Positions 44,585 to 52,218 of a stretch of 64,000 nt of DNA are shown here, in pieces. How positions within the stretch are numbered: position 1 is the stretch's first letter; each line of letters starts with the position of its first letter. The position numbers and the translations under genes were made by a program. The stretch is taken from contig NZ_JABEME010000007.1 in assembly GCF_013004645.1 (NCBI RefSeq), forward strand, positions 62,001 through 126,000, in the 5' to 3' direction. Source of the DNA: Stenotrophomonas africana (GTDB lineage Bacteria; Pseudomonadota; Gammaproteobacteria; Xanthomonadales; Xanthomonadaceae). The notes beneath the pieces are model-generated. The model did not search any database. It had not been told where the DNA came from and was given only the letters and a program-made list of their open reading frames with translations.

Positions 44585-44806
44585 TCACTGGAACTCGATG
44601 ACTTCACGCATCGGTTGTGTCCAGGTGTCGGTCACCCAGCAGGTTCCCTCGTGGCAGAACGTCTGCGTGCATCGGGCCATGCCGCCGCCGGCAGGCACGC
44701 ACGACGTGTGGAAAGAGGCAGCGTTAGCTGCGGGAACTACGCCTACAGCACCGGCCGCTCCAGCGGCAGCAACGACCAAACCAAGCAAGACACTTTGGAT
44801 CTTCAT
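44585..44806 (-). CDS. Small secreted Cys-containing protein
   Basis: 73 aa from ATG 44806, with GGAG 6 nt upstream. A signal peptide with an Ala/Gly-rich core (VVAAAGAAGAVGVVPAANA) leaves a 44-residue mature peptide with four cysteines in about 22 residues (SCVPAGGGMARCTQTFCHEG, then TC). It could be a disulfide-locked peptide such as a bacteriocin-like or DUF6289-like product. It shares strand and layout with the next gene leftward, 190 nt away. Confidence 0.68.
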   Translation of the reverse strand: MKIQSVLLGLVVAAAGAAGAVGVVPAANAASFHTSCVPAGGGMARCTQTFCHEGTCWVTDTWTQPMREVIEFQ

Positions 44807-45168
44807 GATCACTCCATTGTCAAGTTGATGAATGCCCGGTGGGCAACCGGAAGGTCTCAACCGACTTGGATGCTGGCAATAGGAAAATTGCTCACGACTC
44901 TGTAGGGAATTGCCGACAGGGCCGCTGGGAAGGGCATTTTTTGGGGGGGGGCTGAGCAGTTAGGGCCGACTACTGAGCGAATCGCAGCGATTGAGGCGGC
45001 CAACTGTATCCTTCCGGCCATGCTTCCCTCGAAGGGCTACCAAGGCTTCCGAACCGCCCCGATTCCCTCCTCTGGCTGGGTCCAGACGGGTGAGCGCTGG
45101 GCGCTCTGGCACAACGCCGCGAGACGGCCAGCGTCACGCCTGATGGCGGTCCTGGGGTCCGGCTATGG
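44807..45168. other. Non-coding gap with a homopolymeric tract
   Basis: No convincing gene is seen in these 362 nt. They contain the promoter region for the small secreted proteins and a T6-G9 run (44937-44951), very unusual in this genome. Base composition is lower in GC up to about 44.9 kb and returns to normal afterwards. Confidence 0.6.
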
Positions 45169-45528
45169 ATGGAAGGCCAGAAGATGTGGCACACCAAGGA
45201 AGCGCGCGCTGCCAACGTCCGGCAGGCGAAGCGTCATGCGGGGCGCTGGTGCGCCGCCAGGCCGTATCCCGAGCTGCCTCTGCGTGAGGCCGTTGCCCGG
45301 CTGACCGACAGCAGCCCGATCCAGCCGCCGCCGCCGCCCGGTCTGCCACCGACCCGCGAGCAGCAGCAACAGGCTCGGCGCTTGGCCGAGGCCGGAGCGA
45401 AGGAGGTCGAGCGGATCAAGGCGGCGCTGGAACCGCGCCGACCGCCGAGGGAGACCAAGCCCAAGGCAAAGGATCCCATGAAGGCGTGGGTCGGGGCGGC
45501 GCAGGCCCAGCTCCGCCGTGGCTACTGA
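45169..45528 (+). CDS. Hypothetical basic protein
   Basis: 119 aa from ATG 45169 (a second in-frame ATG at 45184 is possible). It is rich in Arg, Ala and Pro, with a proline run (IQPPPPPGLPP) followed by a helical Gln/Ala/Glu segment (REQQQQARRLAEAGAKEVERIKAALE) likely to be coiled coil. Family unknown. Its 3' end overlaps the convergent membrane-protein gene by 7 nt. Confidence 0.55.
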   Translation: MEGQKMWHTKEARAANVRQAKRHAGRWCAARPYPELPLREAVARLTDSSPIQPPPPPGLPPTREQQQQARRLAEAGAKEVERIKAALEPRRPPRETKPKAKDPMKAWVGAAQAQLRRGY

Positions 45529-45899
45529 CCAGTGGCCGGCTTCCGGCTGCTAAGCAGCAGGCCGGCGCCGGCGATGAGACATGCTGCTAGGACTGCGATG
45601 GACAGAGGGAGATGGAATTCCTCACGCCCAGCAATTGCAAATGCGACGTGGATTGCCGCAGTGCCGGCACCCACCAACCCGCATAGGCGGGCATACGCTC
45701 GCGCGGACGGCTTGGCCAGCGCGACCTGGCGATACCCGCGCAGCAGGGCGCCCACAGCGGCCAGGTTGAAGACCAGGAACCCTTGGATCCCGCCCGGGAC
45801 ACTGAACATGTCCCATTCATGCCAGAAGGCGGCGTCGATCTGGTGCAGGATCAAGGCTAGCAGTGTTGCCAGATACCACCGTTCCATGGGGAGTTCCAT
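45522..45899 (-). CDS. DUF6713-like small membrane protein
   Basis: About 125 aa from ATG 45899; ATGs at 45887 and 45998 are alternatives and none has a strong ribosome binding site. It has four predicted membrane helices. The segment ILHQIDAAFWHEWDMFSVPG, then GIQGFLVFNL, is a recognisable DUF6713-type motif with conserved His, Asp and Trp that could bind a metal or heme. Function unknown. Confidence 0.65.
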   Translation of the reverse strand: MELPMERWYLATLLALILHQIDAAFWHEWDMFSVPGGIQGFLVFNLAAVGALLRGYRQVALAKPSARAYARLCGLVGAGTAAIHVAFAIAGREEFHLPLSIAVLAACLIAGAGLLLSSRKPATGQ

Positions 45900-46075
45900 C
45901 CAAAAGTGTGCGAAGTCTAGCAGCCGGGTTCCGCTGAAGAGCAGGGCAAGCGTTATGCCGGGCCCAGGTGCGCGGCCAGGTTCTATCCTGACTTTCATCT
46001 GCGTGGCGCCGTTGCCAAGATGATCGATAGCGCTTCGATCCAACCGGCACCCCAACACCCCTGCCGCCGACCCGG

Positions 46076-48835
46076 CTACCCGCGCCGCACACCCTTTGGC
46101 TTGTTATGGCACAACGGATAGCTGGAGCACGACCGGAAAGCCCCATGCGGCCCATTCCGGTCCACGAACACGCCCACCTTGCACACCGGGCAGCGCTCTT
46201 CGTGAATGGCCGCGCCCGAAATCGCGGTCACTTCCACCGCGCCGTCCCGCACCAGCTCATCCAGGAATGGCGAGTGCTTCCCCTGCAGGGTGAACATCGC
46301 AACCGAGCGTCGCGCACGCGTCAGCGCGACATAGAACAACCGCCGCTCTTCGCTCAATGGGTAGGTATCCCCATCCGGCATCGCCAGCGAAAGCACCGGG
46401 TCATCCGCGCGCAGGCTCGGAAAGCTGCGGTTGACCATGCCCGGCAGAACAACGTAGTCCGCCTCGCGTCCCTTCGACCGATGGACCGTGAGGAACTCGA
46501 CGTCCATCATGCTGCCGAAGGCCGTCTTCCAATCCGAAGGCACTGCACCCCGATCCGCGCGGTAGCGCCCCAGAACAAAGACCGTCACGCGCCCGTTGCG
46601 GCCCTGTGGAACGGCACCGGACAGCAGCTGCTGATGCAACGTGGCGAGGTATTGGCGAACGCCATCCTGCACCTCCTCACGCCGGTGCATCTGGAACGCC
46701 TGCAGCACCGGGCCCATTGCGGGCGCAGCAGAGCGAACTTCCTTGGTGATCTGCGCGGGATTGCGGCTGATGAAGCGGCTGGACACATCGCACAGTGCCT
46801 GCGGGCAGCGGAACGTCTGTTCCAGTTTCAGCACCTGGCCATGCCCCATCCACTCGCGGAATCCGGTCATCACCGAAACGTCGGCACCGGCGAAGCGATT
46901 GATCGATTGCCAGTCATCGCCCACCGCGAACAGATGGCGGCCCGGTTGGCTGACCAAGGCGCGGCAGAGGCGCGCACGGGCGCGCGATGCGTCCTGGAAC
47001 TCGTCGGCCATCACCAGTTCGTAGGGTGATTCATAGTGGCCCTGTTCCAGCAGCCCGGCCGCCATGTTGAGCATGTCTTCGAAGTCGATGCTGCGCTCGT
47101 CAGCCAGTGCGTTGTCCCAGGCCTGGAAAACCGGCCCTGCGATTTCCAGGAAGCGACGGTGTCGCTCCTTGAACTGATCCTCGGGCATCTGCCGCAGGCG
47201 TGCGGCCATATCGTCCAGCGTCAGGCAGTTGCTCTTGGCATGGGCAATGAAGGTGCGCATCAGGCCGATCAGGTCCGCGTCCGGCATCGGCTTGGCGCCC
47301 TGATCGGGCAGCTCACGATCCGGGTTCGGGTCGAGTTCGATGTCAAACTCGCCAAGCTTCTCTGCGAGGTCCAGTAGGGCATGTCCGCTACGCAGGCCAA
47401 ACGAGGTCGTCTCGACAAGGGCCGTGCCGCGCGCCACATGCTGCTGGCGCTTCCAGTGCATGCCTTCGGCGTAGTTCGAAAAGTGCTTCGGCGGTTGGCC
47501 ATCGGCATCCAGTGCAAAGTGCTCGTGATACAGCCCGGCGTCCGGATAATAGAAGTCGGGGCGATACTGGCGGTGGGTGTCTGTCGCGGTATCGAACTCG
47601 TAGCGTCGCTCGTAGTCGTACGTCACGCCGTTGTAGAAGAGCCAGTCGGCGATCACGCATTCTTCCAGGCTCTTTACCCGCTCACCCTGCAGCGTGCGGA
47701 TATAGGGCGAGCCATCGCGGTCGTAACCATCGGCATCCATTTCCGCACCGAATGGCGGCAGATCGCGCCCGAACACCAGGCGGAACATGTCCCATTGGGT
47801 GCGGAAGTGGGTCGAGCGATCCTTCAGGTCGTCCACCAGTTCGGCCAGCTTGTTGAAGCCCAGCGTCGCGTCGACCGCCCATTCCGGGATGTCGGGCTTG
47901 CGCCCTGTGGCTTTGGCGATGATGGCCAGGCCCAGGGCGTGGAAGGTCCGGGCCTCCACTACGGTGTTGCCCATGCCGAGCCGGTCGAAGCATCGCTGCG
48001 CGCGCTCTTCCAGCTCCTTCGCGGCGTCCTTGTTGAAGGCGAGCATCACGATCCGTTCGGGTTCGACAAAGCCGCGATCGATGGCATAAGCGGCCTTGGC
48101 GACCATCGTGGAGGTCTTGCCAGAGCCGGCGGAGGCGACGACCTGCACGCGGTTGTCGAAGCAGATGACGGCGCGGGCCTGTTCTTCGGTCAGGGGCTTG
48201 CTCTCGACCCGGTCCAGGAAGTCCCTGGCAAGCTCCAGTTCGCGTGTGGCCATGGTCGCGTTGGCGTCGGCCCACACGGCGGGCCAGTCCAACTGCCAGT
48301 CGTGCAGGGCGTCCAGTGCGGCGCGGTGGACGGGCGAATGCAGGTCCTCGTGCACGTTCTCATCGAGGAACAGCCGTTCCAGTTCGTCTGGCTGAAGGGG
48401 CAGGGCGGGGCGGTCGGCCAGCAGCGCTTGCTGCTGTTCGTGGCTGATCCAGCGGCGGCCGGTAGCGCATCGGTCGGTGAGGGCATCTGCTTCGGCCAGC
48501 CACGACTGGATCTGCTCCAGAATTGTGTCGAACAGTGCCCTGCGCCCTCGCGTGGTACTCGCAAAGCGTACCTGCTGCAGCGCTGTCTCAAGCCGGGAGG
48601 CCTGGCCGTTGGGCAGTCCATCCATGGTCAGAACGCCGTCGCCCCGGGTCTGCAGCATGACCTTGGCCCAGAAGAGCCCAGGAACGACCTGCACGCGCTC
48701 GTCGTCAGCCACCAGCTGCCGGTACTGGCGGCCTTCAATCAAAAGTTCAACATGTTCGCCGTCAAGCCACAGCTGCCAGTCCGGCGAGCGGGTCACACGT
48801 AGGCCCCAGCCAGAGGGGCGCCATTCCATAGACAT
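46076..48835 (-). CDS. UvrD/HelD-like SF1 helicase with inserted PD-(D/E)XK-like nuclease domain and C-terminal zinc finger
   Basis: 919 aa from ATG 48835. An N-terminal HelD-type domain precedes the SF1A core: Walker A 234-241 (ASAGSGKT), motif II DEFQDAS, motif III GDDWQSINRFAGA and motif VI YVALTRARR. Residues about 385-470 form an insert: KSLEECVIADWLFYNG, YDYERRYE, YRPDFYYP and LYHEHF. This is the layout of a PD-(D/E)XK nuclease (D427, E438). A topoisomerase-type zinc finger (CPVCKVGVF, then RSCSSYPLC) ends the protein. E. coli HelD, at 684 aa, has neither addition. Likely a DNA-repair or phage-defence enzyme. Confidence 0.82.
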   Translation of the reverse strand: MSMEWRPSGWGLRVTRSPDWQLWLDGEHVELLIEGRQYRQLVADDERVQVVPGLFWAKVMLQTRGDGVLTMDGLPNGQASRLETALQQVRFASTTRGRRALFDTILEQIQSWLAEADALTDRCATGRRWISHEQQQALLADRPALPLQPDELERLFLDENVHEDLHSPVHRAALDALHDWQLDWPAVWADANATMATRELELARDFLDRVESKPLTEEQARAVICFDNRVQVVASAGSGKTSTMVAKAAYAIDRGFVEPERIVMLAFNKDAAKELEERAQRCFDRLGMGNTVVEARTFHALGLAIIAKATGRKPDIPEWAVDATLGFNKLAELVDDLKDRSTHFRTQWDMFRLVFGRDLPPFGAEMDADGYDRDGSPYIRTLQGERVKSLEECVIADWLFYNGVTYDYERRYEFDTATDTHRQYRPDFYYPDAGLYHEHFALDADGQPPKHFSNYAEGMHWKRQQHVARGTALVETTSFGLRSGHALLDLAEKLGEFDIELDPNPDRELPDQGAKPMPDADLIGLMRTFIAHAKSNCLTLDDMAARLRQMPEDQFKERHRRFLEIAGPVFQAWDNALADERSIDFEDMLNMAAGLLEQGHYESPYELVMADEFQDASRARARLCRALVSQPGRHLFAVGDDWQSINRFAGADVSVMTGFREWMGHGQVLKLEQTFRCPQALCDVSSRFISRNPAQITKEVRSAAPAMGPVLQAFQMHRREEVQDGVRQYLATLHQQLLSGAVPQGRNGRVTVFVLGRYRADRGAVPSDWKTAFGSMMDVEFLTVHRSKGREADYVVLPGMVNRSFPSLRADDPVLSLAMPDGDTYPLSEERRLFYVALTRARRSVAMFTLQGKHSPFLDELVRDGAVEVTAISGAAIHEERCPVCKVGVFVDRNGPHGAFRSCSSYPLCHNKPKGVRRG

Positions 48836-49007
48836 CCAGATATTGCCTTGCGTACGTCAACTGGGCTTGCAGGACCCTTACGCCTCCATGATAAGGGGCC
48901 TTGACGACGCGCGTGGCCTTTCGTTTCACGGTAGGCCGTGCGACCGGCTTCATTGACGTGGGCGAAAGCCGTTGCCAGCATGAAGCCTGTGGATGTGGAC
49001 GCCGATA

Positions 49008-49217
49008 ATGGAAATCGACTGGAACCGTGTGGGTACCTTGAAGCACACCGCCGGCGGCTACGATATCCGCACGGATGCACTGAAGAGTCTGGTGACCGCT
49101 GCAATGCAGGGGCACGAGGGTGATGTCTCGCAGATGCGCATCGAGATGGAAGACGGCGTCGTCCTTCTGCCAGACGAGATCAGGCGCCTGGCATTGGCGC
49201 GGAGTCGCATCCGCTAG
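49008..49217 (+). CDS. Small hypothetical protein
   Basis: 69 aa from ATG 49008. It is acidic with a basic tail: MEIDWNRVGTLKHTAGGYDI at the start and LLPDEIRRLALARSRIR at the end. No signal or membrane segment, and family unknown. The 172 nt between it and the divergent helicase gene show no gene; a leftward frame overlapping the helicase start is considered spurious. Confidence 0.6.
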   Translation: MEIDWNRVGTLKHTAGGYDIRTDALKSLVTAAMQGHEGDVSQMRIEMEDGVVLLPDEIRRLALARSRIR

Positions 49218-49286
49218 CCGCACCGATTGGCGCTGGACCCGGTTAGCCTGCGGCAACTCCGGGTGCCAGCACCTGCCAGCACGGAA

Positions 49287-49607
49287 TCACTCGTAGGCGC
49301 GGTCCCGCCTTGTGGGAGGCACCTCAACCAGGTCTCCCCGCCGGATCAGCTCATCCAGATCCACGGCCGATGCTGCCAATGCCTCCTGCGCATCGAAATC
49401 CCATTTGTTCCTGTACTCACGCCCCAGAAGATCGCAGACCGCCTTGGCGCGCTGGTAGGCATCGTTCTTCGCGTCATCCTGCATCAACTCATCGCGATGG
49501 ATCTGGCAGAGCATCAGCTGGTGTGCGTCTTCACCGCGCTCGCGCTCCCAGGCAATGTCGGGCAGGCCGGAAAGAGCGGTCGCAAGTGCGAGTGCAGTCA
49601 TTGACAT
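49287..49607 (-). CDS. Hypothetical protein
   Basis: 106 aa from ATG 49607 (MSMTALALATALSGLPDIAW); an ATG 6 nt downstream is equivalent. It is helical and acidic, with HQLMLCQIHRDELMQDDAKN and a C-terminal DLDELIRRGDLVEVPPTRRD that resembles a short winged-helix wing. No export signal. Probably the end of the accessory stretch that began at the tRNA. Confidence 0.6.
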   Translation of the reverse strand: MSMTALALATALSGLPDIAWERERGEDAHQLMLCQIHRDELMQDDAKNDAYQRAKAVCDLLGREYRNKWDFDAQEALAASAVDLDELIRRGDLVEVPPTRRDRAYE

Positions 49608-49735
49608 GGCGGTGTCCACAGTCGGCGGAAACCTGAGCGTATGCGAGCGGCAGTGGCAAGCGACCACCGCCGCCCGCATGGTTTCATGACGTGTTCACCA
49701 TTCGTCGCCGGATGGAATGCGCTGGGGAAACTTCC

Positions 49736-50725
49736 TCAAGCATTCACATCCACGACAATCCGCCCGCGCACCCTGCCCGGAATGATCTGCTCGTAGACCT
49801 CAAGCACGTCGGCAAGCCCAATCAGCTGCACCGTGCTTTCCAGCTTCTGCGGATCCAGGTCGGTGGCAAGCCGGTCCCACGCACGTTGGCGAACGTCCTG
49901 CGGCGCATTCACCGAATCTACGCCCGCAAGGGTCACGTTGCGAAGAATGAAGGGCAGCACCGAGCCGTGCAGTGCATCGCTTTGCGCCAGTCCACAGGCG
50001 GCGACGGCACCGCGGTATTTCGTCTCGGCAATCGCGTTGACAAGGGTAGGGCCACCCGCCACATCCACCACGCCGGCCCAGCGCTCGGCGCTCACCGGCC
50101 GGTCGCGCGGCTCTGAAAGCTGTGCGCGATCGATGATCTCGGCCGCGCCCAGGCTGTGCAGATACTCGGCGTGTTCCGGGCGGCCGGTGGCAGCCACCAC
50201 GCGATAACCCAGCTTGGAAAGGATTGCCACCGCGATCGAACCGACGCCACCGTTGGCGCCGGTCACCAGCACATCGCCCTTGTCGGGCGTCACCCCGGCA
50301 TGTTCCAGGGCCAGCACGCACAGCATGGCGGTGTAGCCGGCGGTACCGATGGCCATGGCATCGCGGGTGGTCAGGTTGCCGGGAATCCTGTTGAGCCATT
50401 CGCCTCGCACGCGGGCGCGCTGTGCCAGGCCGCCATGGTGGCCCATGCTCAGGTCCCAGCCATTGAGTACAACGCGGTCGCCAGGCTTGAAGTCGGGCGT
50501 GCTGGATTCCAGCACCACGCCTGCCAGATCGATGCCGGGAATGAGCGGGAACTTACGGATGACCGGACTCTTGCCGGTGAGGGCAAGCGCATCCTTGTAG
50601 TTGAGTGTGGAGTACTCGACCTGCACCAGCACGTCGCCGTCCATCAGGTTGGCATCATCGAAATCGACCAGTTCCGTGGATACGCCGTCGTTCGTTTTGC
50701 GGGTCAGCAGTGCCTTGAAACTCAT
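49736..50725 (-). CDS. acuI: Acrylyl-CoA reductase (NADPH) / YhdH-type MDR oxidoreductase
   Basis: 329 aa from ATG 50725. This zinc-less MDR enzyme has the YhdH/AcuI signature: YSTLNYKDALALTGKSPVIR, then IPGIDLAGVV and VTGANGGVGSIAVAILSKLG for NADPH binding. AcuI reduces acryloyl-CoA to propionyl-CoA and detoxifies acrylate; YhdH homologues may also reduce quinones. It is divergent from an HxlR regulator across 103 nt, a pairing typical of electrophile-responsive control. Confidence 0.9.
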   Translation of the reverse strand: MSFKALLTRKTNDGVSTELVDFDDANLMDGDVLVQVEYSTLNYKDALALTGKSPVIRKFPLIPGIDLAGVVLESSTPDFKPGDRVVLNGWDLSMGHHGGLAQRARVRGEWLNRIPGNLTTRDAMAIGTAGYTAMLCVLALEHAGVTPDKGDVLVTGANGGVGSIAVAILSKLGYRVVAATGRPEHAEYLHSLGAAEIIDRAQLSEPRDRPVSAERWAGVVDVAGGPTLVNAIAETKYRGAVAACGLAQSDALHGSVLPFILRNVTLAGVDSVNAPQDVRQRAWDRLATDLDPQKLESTVQLIGLADVLEVYEQIIPGRVRGRIVVDVNA

Positions 50726-50828
50726 GGTGGGGGGCTCACGTTCAGTGGATGAGCCCATGCTAGGCTCGCACCGTTATCGCAACAAGAACGATGATTTTCC
50801 GTAGGTACTATGGTTTTCCGGAGTATTC

Positions 50829-51176
50829 ATGCGTAGCAAGCGTTGGGACGGCAAGAGCGGGTGCGCCGTGGAGGTCACGCTGTCGGTGATAGGGGGCGTG
50901 TGGAAGCCCGTCATCCTCTTCCACCTGATGATGGGCAAGCGGCGTTTCATGGAACTGACGCGGCGGGTGCCCAATGCCACCCAGTCCATGCTCACCAGCC
51001 AGTTGCGTGAACTGGAAGCCGATGGCGTGGTGATCCGCCACGTGTACCCGGAAGTGCCGCCGAAGGTGGAGTACGAGCTTTCCGAGTTCGGCCGCACGCT
51101 GGTGCCGGTGCTGCTGGCGATGCGCGAGTGGGGTGAAACCTATCGCGGCCATGGAAGCACGGACAGCGACGGCTGA
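50829..51176 (+). CDS. HxlR family winged-helix regulator
   Basis: 115 aa from ATG 50829. The HxlR-type wHTH is complete: CAVEVTLSVIGGVWKPVILF, then RFMELTRRVPNATQSMLTSQ and LRELEADGVVIRHVYPEVPP. An N-terminal cysteine (GCAVEV) is placed as in redox- or aldehyde-sensing members such as YodB and HypR. It probably represses the divergent reductase; the shared region holds GTACTATGG between two TTTTCCG copies. Confidence 0.9.
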   Translation: MRSKRWDGKSGCAVEVTLSVIGGVWKPVILFHLMMGKRRFMELTRRVPNATQSMLTSQLRELEADGVVIRHVYPEVPPKVEYELSEFGRTLVPVLLAMREWGETYRGHGSTDSDG

Positions 51177-51324
51177 GACCTGGAGTGGAGCGCCGAAGCA
51201 ATAACCGCAGCACCGCAGGCAGCACATGAGCGCCGCCTGGCTCCATGAAGGGCTGCGATGCGGCTCCTGTTTCGTTGACGCCCGGTTGCCTATAGTGGCT
51301 CTGGAACCCTGCAATGGAATGCCC

Positions 51325-52188
51325 ATGCACGTGATGTCCCCCAGCCGTTGCCTGACGCTTGCACTTGCCGTCGCAGTGAGTGCCAGCGCGTGTGCGCGGC
51401 CACCGTCCACCGAACTCGAAAGGAATCCCGCCATGTCCGGCGCAACGCAGACCGGCCGCACGATCAACGGCCACACCTATACCGATGCGCCCGTTGACGT
51501 GAAGCTCGGGCCGAACACCTTCCGCATCCCGGCCAACTACCTGGACAGCCAGATCGCACCGTGGCCGGGCGAGGGCGTGACGCTGGTCATCGAGTGGCCG
51601 GACATGACGCCGACGCCGCCGGGCGCCCGGGCCAATCCGCGTACGAATGATTTCCGGAAGGAGATTCCCATTCGGATCAACTACGTCGATCGCGTCCCCG
51701 TTGAAACACTGCTTTCAAGGCTGTCGTCAAATGAAGCCATCACGGAGGAGGGCTCTGTGGAAAGGGAGGATCCCAGGGACCGTCTCGATCAACGCGTTGC
51801 ACAGCCGGAGACCTTGGGCCTGACGCCCTATGCAATCGATGACGCGAAGATGGTGGTGTACGCGAAGAAGTATGAGGCGCGGTACGGAAAGCCGCCTGTG
51901 CGTAATCCCGCCTACGAAAGAGACTGGTATATCGCACGTCAGGGCGACGGCCGGATCAGCTCGTTCATCAAATGTGACGGCGAGGAATTCCGACACGACG
52001 GCGTGCGGCTGGAGGGGCGCGAGGTGATCAGTGAGCCTGGGGAAGTGGCAGCGGGCTGCGTTCATTACTTCGTGGACATCGACAACAAGCTGTCCGTCAG
52101 CCTGGACTACAAGAGAGCGTTTCTGAAGGACTGGAAGCGCATGGAAGAGGCCGTCAGGGACGTCATCGCGCGCACCCGGTCCAAGTGA
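51325..52188 (+). CDS. Lipoprotein, putative immunity protein for the adjacent T4SS effector
   Basis: About 287 aa from ATG 51325, with GGAA 5 nt upstream; in-frame ATGs at 51319 and 51334 are alternatives. It carries a lipobox (VSASAC), so the mature protein should be lipid-anchored in the periplasm. The mature domain (KLGPNTFRIPANYLDSQI, then SVSLDYKRAFLKDWKRMEE) is not one I can name with certainty. In Xanthomonadales bacteria-killing T4SS loci, periplasmic lipoprotein immunity genes sit next to effectors. Here the effector start is only 30 nt downstream. Confidence 0.72.
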   Translation: MHVMSPSRCLTLALAVAVSASACARPPSTELERNPAMSGATQTGRTINGHTYTDAPVDVKLGPNTFRIPANYLDSQIAPWPGEGVTLVIEWPDMTPTPPGARANPRTNDFRKEIPIRINYVDRVPVETLLSRLSSNEAITEEGSVEREDPRDRLDQRVAQPETLGLTPYAIDDAKMVVYAKKYEARYGKPPVRNPAYERDWYIARQGDGRISSFIKCDGEEFRHDGVRLEGREVISEPGEVAAGCVHYFVDIDNKLSVSLDYKRAFLKDWKRMEEAVRDVIARTRSK

Positions 52189-52218
52189 TCAGTGATTCAA
52201 GGAAGAGAAGGGGCAGGT

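Noticed and set aside
45020..45304. Rightward 94-codon frame overlapping the start of the basic hypothetical protein
   Set aside because: Lacks a ribosome binding site and overlaps the better-supported frame that starts at 45169.
48762..49256. Leftward open frame overlapping the helicase start and the 69-aa gene
   Set aside because: Overlaps the helicase N-terminus in another frame, has low-complexity content and no ribosome binding site.
43020..50000. Second copy of the tRNA-Ser 3' end (attR) and an integrase gene
   Set aside because: Searched by eye for ATCCCACTCTCTCCGCCA and for tyrosine recombinase motifs; neither was found, so an intact integrative element is not claimed.
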